64,000 bases of DNA, from assembly GCF_030708455.1 (NCBI RefSeq), contig NZ_JAUYWF010000008.1:62001-126000 (forward strand), given 5' to 3'. This DNA comes from Halomonas sp. SSL-5 (GTDB lineage Bacteria; Pseudomonadota; Gammaproteobacteria; Pseudomonadales; Halomonadaceae). The notes under the pieces are model-generated. The model had not been told where the DNA came from. It saw only the letters and a list, made by a program, of their open reading frames with translations, and searched no databases. This document shows, one piece after another, positions 60,361-64,000 of this stretch. The position numbers and the translations under genes were made by a program. How positions within the stretch are numbered: the first letter of the stretch is position 1; each line of letters starts with the position of its first letter.

Positions 60361-61763
60361 TGACCCCCGTGATCCTGGCCGGCGGCAGCGGCGTGCGGCT
60401 CTGGCCGCTGTCGCGCCGGGCGCGGCCCAAGCAGTTCCTCTCCCTGGAGGAGGCGCGCAGCCTGCTGGCCTGCACCCTGGCCAGGCTCGAGGGGCTGCCG
60501 GTTGGCCCTCCCATCGTCGTCTGCCACGAGGCGCATCGCTTCCTGGCCGCCGAACAACTGCGCCAGGCCGGGGTGGGGGAGGCGACGCTGCTGCTCGAGC
60601 CCGAAGGGCGCGGCACGGCGCCGGCGGTCGCCTTGGCGGCGCTGTTGGCCGAGCGCGAGGGGCACGAGGGGCCGCTGCTGGTACTGCCCTCGGACCACCA
60701 CCTGGGCGACGAGGCCGCCTTCCGCGATGCGGTGGTGAGCGCCGCCCGCCTGGCCGCGCGCGGGCACCTGGTCACCTTCGGCGTGGTTCCGACCCGTGCC
60801 GAGACCGGCTTCGGCTACCTCCAAGCCGGCAACCCCCTGGGCGGCGGGGGCTTCGCGGTGGCGCGCTTCGTGGAGAAGCCCTGCGCCGAGCGCGCCGCGG
60901 CCTTCCTGGCCGCCGGCGACCACTACTGGAACAGCGGCATCTTCGTGCTGCGCCCGGCGGACGCCCTGGCGGCGCTGGCCCGCCATGCCCCGGCGATCCT
61001 CGCGGCCTGCCGCGAGGCCCTGGCGGGGGCCGTCGTCGACCTGGACTTCCTGCGCCCCGGCCGAGACGCCTTCCTGGCCTGCCCGGCCGATTCCCTCGAC
61101 GTGGCGGTGATGGAGCGCACCGACCGGGCGGCCATGGTGCCGCTCGCCGCCGGATGGAGCGACATCGGCTCCTGGCAGGCGCTGTGGGAGGTGCTGCCCC
61201 ATGACGACCACCATAATGCGCTGCACGGCGATGTCCTCTGCGAGGCGAGCCAGGGGCTCCTGGTGCATGCCGAGTCGCGGCTGGTGGCGACCCTGGGGGT
61301 GAGAGACCTTGTGATCGTGGAGACCGATGACGCGGTGCTGGTGGCCGACCGCGCCAGCAGCCAGGCGCTGCGTGGACTGGTGGCGCGCCTCGAGGCCGAC
61401 GGTCGCGCGGAGGCCCGCCAGGCCGCCACGGTGTTCCGCCCCTGGGGGCACTACGCCACGGTGGACGCCGGCACGCGCCATCAGGTCAAGCACATCACGG
61501 TGCGTCCCGGCGCACGACTGTCGCGCCAGCTCCACCACCATCGCGCCGAGCACTGGGTGGTGGTGCGGGGCACCGCCCGGGTGACCCTGGACGAGACGAC
61601 CTTCCTGGTGGGGGAGAACGAGTCGACCTTCATTCCCGTGGGGCGGGTGCACTGCCTGGAGAACCCCGGGCTGATCCCCCTGGAGCTGATCGAGGTGCAG
61701 TCCGGCAGCTACCTCGGCGAGGACGACATCGTGCGCCTGGACGATCGCTACGGGCGGGAGTGA
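60357..61763 (+). CDS. Mannose-1-phosphate guanylyltransferase / mannose-6-phosphate isomerase
   Basis: A 468-residue bifunctional type II enzyme of the ManC/AlgA type. The nucleotidyltransferase half begins VILAGGSGVRLWPLSR with RPKQFLSL and contains RFVEKP. The cupin half at the C-terminus holds HHHRAEHWVVVRGTARVTL and FIPVGRVHCLENPG with zinc-binding histidines. It supplies GDP-mannose for exopolysaccharide or O-antigen. It is coupled to the upstream sulfatase-like gene by ATGA. Confidence 0.95.
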   Translation: MMTPVILAGGSGVRLWPLSRRARPKQFLSLEEARSLLACTLARLEGLPVGPPIVVCHEAHRFLAAEQLRQAGVGEATLLLEPEGRGTAPAVALAALLAEREGHEGPLLVLPSDHHLGDEAAFRDAVVSAARLAARGHLVTFGVVPTRAETGFGYLQAGNPLGGGGFAVARFVEKPCAERAAAFLAAGDHYWNSGIFVLRPADALAALARHAPAILAACREALAGAVVDLDFLRPGRDAFLACPADSLDVAVMERTDRAAMVPLAAGWSDIGSWQALWEVLPHDDHHNALHGDVLCEASQGLLVHAESRLVATLGVRDLVIVETDDAVLVADRASSQALRGLVARLEADGRAEARQAATVFRPWGHYATVDAGTRHQVKHITVRPGARLSRQLHHHRAEHWVVVRGTARVTLDETTFLVGENESTFIPVGRVHCLENPGLIPLELIEVQSGSYLGEDDIVRLDDRYGRE

Positions 61764-61808
61764 ACCGAGTTGGCGCCGGTCCGCCCTGGCCCGTAGGCGG
61801 TGCAGGGG

Positions 61809-62738
61809 TCAGTAGATCCTGAAGCGGCGATGCTCGGGATGGCCTTCCTGCTCCTGAATCACCTTGCGGTAGCGCTTGTACTCCCACTGGTACTGGGCCG
61901 GGTCCAGGGCGATGGCGGCCTCCACGCAGGCGTTGACCCCGGTGGCCGACTCGACCTCGTCTGCTTGATAGACGCGCTCGTCGGCGGGCAGGAAGTGGAT
62001 CTCGAAGCCCCGGCCGGGGAGGCGCCTGGCCACCCCGGTGACCACCCGGGCCTCGGTGCGGGCGACGAGTTTGGGCAGCAGGGTGGCGGTGTAGGCGAGG
62101 CGGCCGAAGAAGGGGGCGAAGACGCCGCTGCCCCAGTTCGGCTCCTGGTCGGGCAGGATGCCGATCGCCTCGCTGCGCTTGAGCGCCTTGAGCAGGGCGG
62201 CCACGCCGCGCGGATTGGTGGGCACCAGGCTCGCCCCCATGCGCTCGCGACCGGCGCGGGTCACGGCGTCGAGCTCGGCGATCTTGGGCGGTTCGTACAT
62301 GGCGGTGAAGGGGAAGTGGCTGGAGAGCCAGAAGTTGAGCACCTCCCAGTTGCCGAAGTGGGGGGCGAGAACGATGACCCCGCGCCCCTCGGCACGCGCC
62401 TCGTCGAGCAGTTCGCGGCCGTGCACGGCGAGTATCGAGGCCTCGACCCGAGCGGGCTCGCCCATCCAGGCGAAGCCGATCTCCAGCATGGTGGCGGCGG
62501 AGTGGGTCAGGCTCTCGCCGGCGAGGCGGCGTCGATCGGCAGCGTCGCCGCCCGGGTAGACCTGAGCCAGGTTGGTCCCGGTGACCTCCCGCTCGCGACG
62601 GCTGAACCGATGCACCAGCGGGCCGATCAGCCGGGCGAGGCGCCACAGGGTGGCAAGCCGGCGACCGGCCAGCGAGCGCCAAAGGGTCTCGATGGCGCGG
62701 GCCATGAGGGTGCTCGTGCGGGAGGAAGCCTTGGCCAT
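61809..62738 (-). CDS. Lipid A biosynthesis acyltransferase (LpxL/LpxM-like)
   Basis: A 309-residue membrane-bound acyltransferase that adds a secondary acyl chain to lipid A. The catalytic His127 and Glu132 are in LAPHFGNWEVLN. The second block, GILPDQEPNWGSGVFAPFFG, is intact. QYQWEYKRYRK near the end is conserved. The length and the first 60 residues fit the LpxL group. It converges on manC with a 45-nt gap. Confidence 0.94.
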   Translation of the reverse strand: MAKASSRTSTLMARAIETLWRSLAGRRLATLWRLARLIGPLVHRFSRREREVTGTNLAQVYPGGDAADRRRLAGESLTHSAATMLEIGFAWMGEPARVEASILAVHGRELLDEARAEGRGVIVLAPHFGNWEVLNFWLSSHFPFTAMYEPPKIAELDAVTRAGRERMGASLVPTNPRGVAALLKALKRSEAIGILPDQEPNWGSGVFAPFFGRLAYTATLLPKLVARTEARVVTGVARRLPGRGFEIHFLPADERVYQADEVESATGVNACVEAAIALDPAQYQWEYKRYRKVIQEQEGHPEHRRFRIY

Positions 62739-62742
62739 GCCG

Positions 62743-63120
62743 TTACACCAGCCAGGTGTCCACGTTATCGGGGGAGCGCTTCTCCTGGAGCCCCTTGAAG
62801 CCCTTGACGCAGCGGATCACCAGCCATACCACGGCCACCAGCCACAGCAGGAAGCCCACCAGCACGAACATCAGCACCCCGGAGAGGCAGAAGTAGAGCA
62901 GGCCGATCCAGAAGGTGCGTACCTGGTAGCGGTAGTGCTGGTCGAGCCATTCAGGCCCCTTGCCGCGATAGACGTAGGCAATGACCACGCCCACCAGGGC
63001 GGTGAGCCCGCCGGTGATGATGCTCGCCAGGTAGAGGGCATAGATGACCATGGGGAGGGTGGTGTCGACCGGCTCGGGAGACTCGATGATCACGTGGTCG
63101 TTGTGCAGGTTGTCGCTCAT
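62743..63120 (-). CDS. DUF4870-type small membrane protein
   Basis: A 125-residue protein with three membrane helices (about 24-46, 67-88 and 90-108). The pattern HYRYQVRTFWIGLLYF matches the DUF4870 family core, where an arginine- and tyrosine-rich loop precedes helix two. Function unknown. It lies 4 nt upstream of the LpxL-like gene on the same strand, so the two are probably co-transcribed. Confidence 0.82.
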   Translation of the reverse strand: MSDNLHNDHVIIESPEPVDTTLPMVIYALYLASIITGGLTALVGVVIAYVYRGKGPEWLDQHYRYQVRTFWIGLLYFCLSGVLMFVLVGFLLWLVAVVWLVIRCVKGFKGLQEKRSPDNVDTWLV

Positions 63121-63204
63121 GGCGTGGGCTAACGTCCTGGTTCGGTATGGAAAGCGGGTGGTCCATGATACCCGGAGAGGGCCTCAATGCCAGCGTCGCC
63201 GGCC

Positions 63205-63612
63205 TCAGTCGGCGCTGTCGGATTCGGGGGCGTTGCGCAGCGGGCGGCTGATCTCGAGCAGGTTGCCGTCCGGGTCGCGCAGGTAGAGCGACTCGATCTG
63301 GCCGTTGGCGCCCTGGCGTTGCACCGGTCCCAGCTCGATCTCCACGTCCAGCGCCTTCAGATGGTGGGCCACCTCGTCCAGCGGCAGCAGGCTGCGCAGG
63401 CACAGGTCCAGGCTGCCGGGGGTGGGGGTGGCGGCGCGGGGCTCGATATCGGTGGCGGTCCAGTGCAGGCGCAGGGCCAGGTCGCCGAGGATCAGGTCGA
63501 CGCGTTCGCGATCGCGGTAGCGCACCTCCAGCCCCAGCACCCGGGAGTAGAAGTCCACGGCACGGGAAATGTCGGTCACGGTAATGACCAGATGGTCCAG
63601 ACCTGACAGCAT
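63205..63612 (-). CDS. VOC/glyoxalase-fold protein
   Basis: A 135-residue vicinal-oxygen-chelate protein. It starts LDHLVITVTDISRAVDFYSR, has the second beta-alpha-beta unit from about residue 65, and ends LYLRDPDGNLLEISRP with the metal-binding Glu. His6 and Glu (LLEISR) are the expected metal ligands. It may be a glyoxalase, dioxygenase or binding protein. The start at 63612 has AAGGAGA upstream, so the 15 extra residues to 63657 are not used. Confidence 0.92.
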   Translation of the reverse strand: MLSGLDHLVITVTDISRAVDFYSRVLGLEVRYRDRERVDLILGDLALRLHWTATDIEPRAATPTPGSLDLCLRSLLPLDEVAHHLKALDVEIELGPVQRQGANGQIESLYLRDPDGNLLEISRPLRNAPESDSAD

Positions 63613-63667
63613 TCGTCTCTCCTTGAAGGATTGTTCTAGCGTAAATGACTCTGCCACAGAGGATACG

Positions 63668-64000
63668 ATGATGCCGACCTGCCCGCTATGCGCATCCGCC
63701 GATACGGCGCACTACCACCGCGATGCGCGTCGCGAGTACCACTGTTGCCGACGCTGCGCGCTGGTGTTCGTGCCGCCGGCCTTCCGGCTCGGCCCGGAGG
63801 AGGAGCGGGCGGTCTACGACCGGCACGAGAACTCGCCGGACGACCCCGGCTACCGGCGCTTCCTGTCGCGGCTGTTCGACCCGCTGCAGGCCAGGCTCGC
63901 CCGCGGGACATCTGGGCTCGACTTCGGCGCCGGGCCGGGCCCGACGCTGTCGGTGATGTTCGAGGAGGCCGGCCACCCCATGGCGATCTATGACCCCTTC
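63668..64000 (+). CDS. Class I SAM-dependent methyltransferase, N-terminal part (cut by window end)
   Basis: The first 111 codons of a gene that runs off the window. An N-terminal zinc-ribbon-like segment has CPLC (residues 5-8) and CCRRC (about 28-32). Then VFVPPAFRLGPEEERAVYDR follows, and SAM motif I LDFGAGPGPTLSVMFEEAG at about 88-106. This matches the family of zinc-ribbon-tagged methyltransferases. The ATG at 63668 is used, with AGAGGA upstream; the next ATG is adjacent. It is divergent from the VOC gene. Confidence 0.85.
   Translation, partial: MMPTCPLCASADTAHYHRDARREYHCCRRCALVFVPPAFRLGPEEERAVYDRHENSPDDPGYRRFLSRLFDPLQARLARGTSGLDFGAGPGPTLSVMFEEAGHPMAIYDPF

Noticed and set aside
1..64000. 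tRNA, rRNA, IS elements, prophage genes or CRISPR arrays
   Set aside because: None seen: no transposase or integrase frames, no regularly spaced repeats and no cloverleaf sequences were found by eye.

Overview
The window is GC-rich, densely packed DNA from a free-living gammaproteobacterium. The best match is a moderately halophilic marine type of the Halomonas group. This rests on gene content (glucosylglycerate solute genes, MdoG/MdoH osmoregulated glucans, an MscS-type channel, full-length Pta, an Anr-type promoter), on the protein style and on the many 4-nt ATGA/GTGA gene overlaps; no rRNA or other marker gene is present. I count 57 protein genes, two of them cut by the window ends. There is one clear riboswitch, several strong hairpin terminators and a handful of operator-like palindromes. 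I saw no tRNA, rRNA, IS element, prophage or CRISPR array.

Layout. 1-5.3 kb: end of an outer-membrane protein, then two LysR regulators flanking a short-chain dehydrogenase and a divergent doxX / glutathionyl-hydroquinone reductase pair. 5.4-11.7 kb: YkvI-type membrane protein, PAS-PAS-GGDEF diguanylate cyclase, a SixA-CHAD fusion, DUF3147, a second SDR and a homocysteine methyltransferase. 11.9-18.5 kb: sbcDC, endonuclease V, DUF1415, OsmC. 18.6-24.3 kb: a glutamine amidotransferase/amidoligase pair, then a large MscS channel followed by an unrecognised membrane protein. 24.3-27.0 kb: a decayed stretch and a 730-aa metzincin-like protein that looks like accessory DNA. 27.1-35.2 kb: nucleoside salvage (nupC-deoC-cdd), a CBS-BON protein behind an Anr-like promoter, a class V aminotransferase and ackA-pta. 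35.3-44.4 kb: transporter, lipid kinase, small porin-like protein, glucosylglycerate synthesis genes facing a GH13 phosphorylase, cytochrome b561, TPP-riboswitch-controlled tenA and a CDP-alcohol phosphatidyltransferase.

44.6-51.1 kb is the most unusual part: a tightly coupled run encoding an MDR dehydrogenase, a QueD/PTPS-like protein without the usual catalytic residues, a GT4 glycosyltransferase, a SAM methyltransferase and a flippase-like membrane protein. A stand-alone RibD reductase domain (opposite strand) and a GTP cyclohydrolase II with a degenerate RibB-like N-terminus follow. Together these look like a route from GTP to a modified, probably glycosylated pteridine- or deazaflavin-like small molecule. 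A creatininase-family hydrolase (the family of archaeal ArfB, which deformylates a GTP-derived pyrimidine) lies 2.5 kb further on, at the end of the opgGH-fkbM transcription unit.

53.5-64 kb is mostly cell envelope: opgG-opgH-fkbM-creatininase on the minus strand, divergent from a membrane phosphoglycerol-transferase/sulfatase-like gene and manC. An LpxL-type acyltransferase, a DUF4870 protein, a VOC protein and the start of a methyltransferase close the window.
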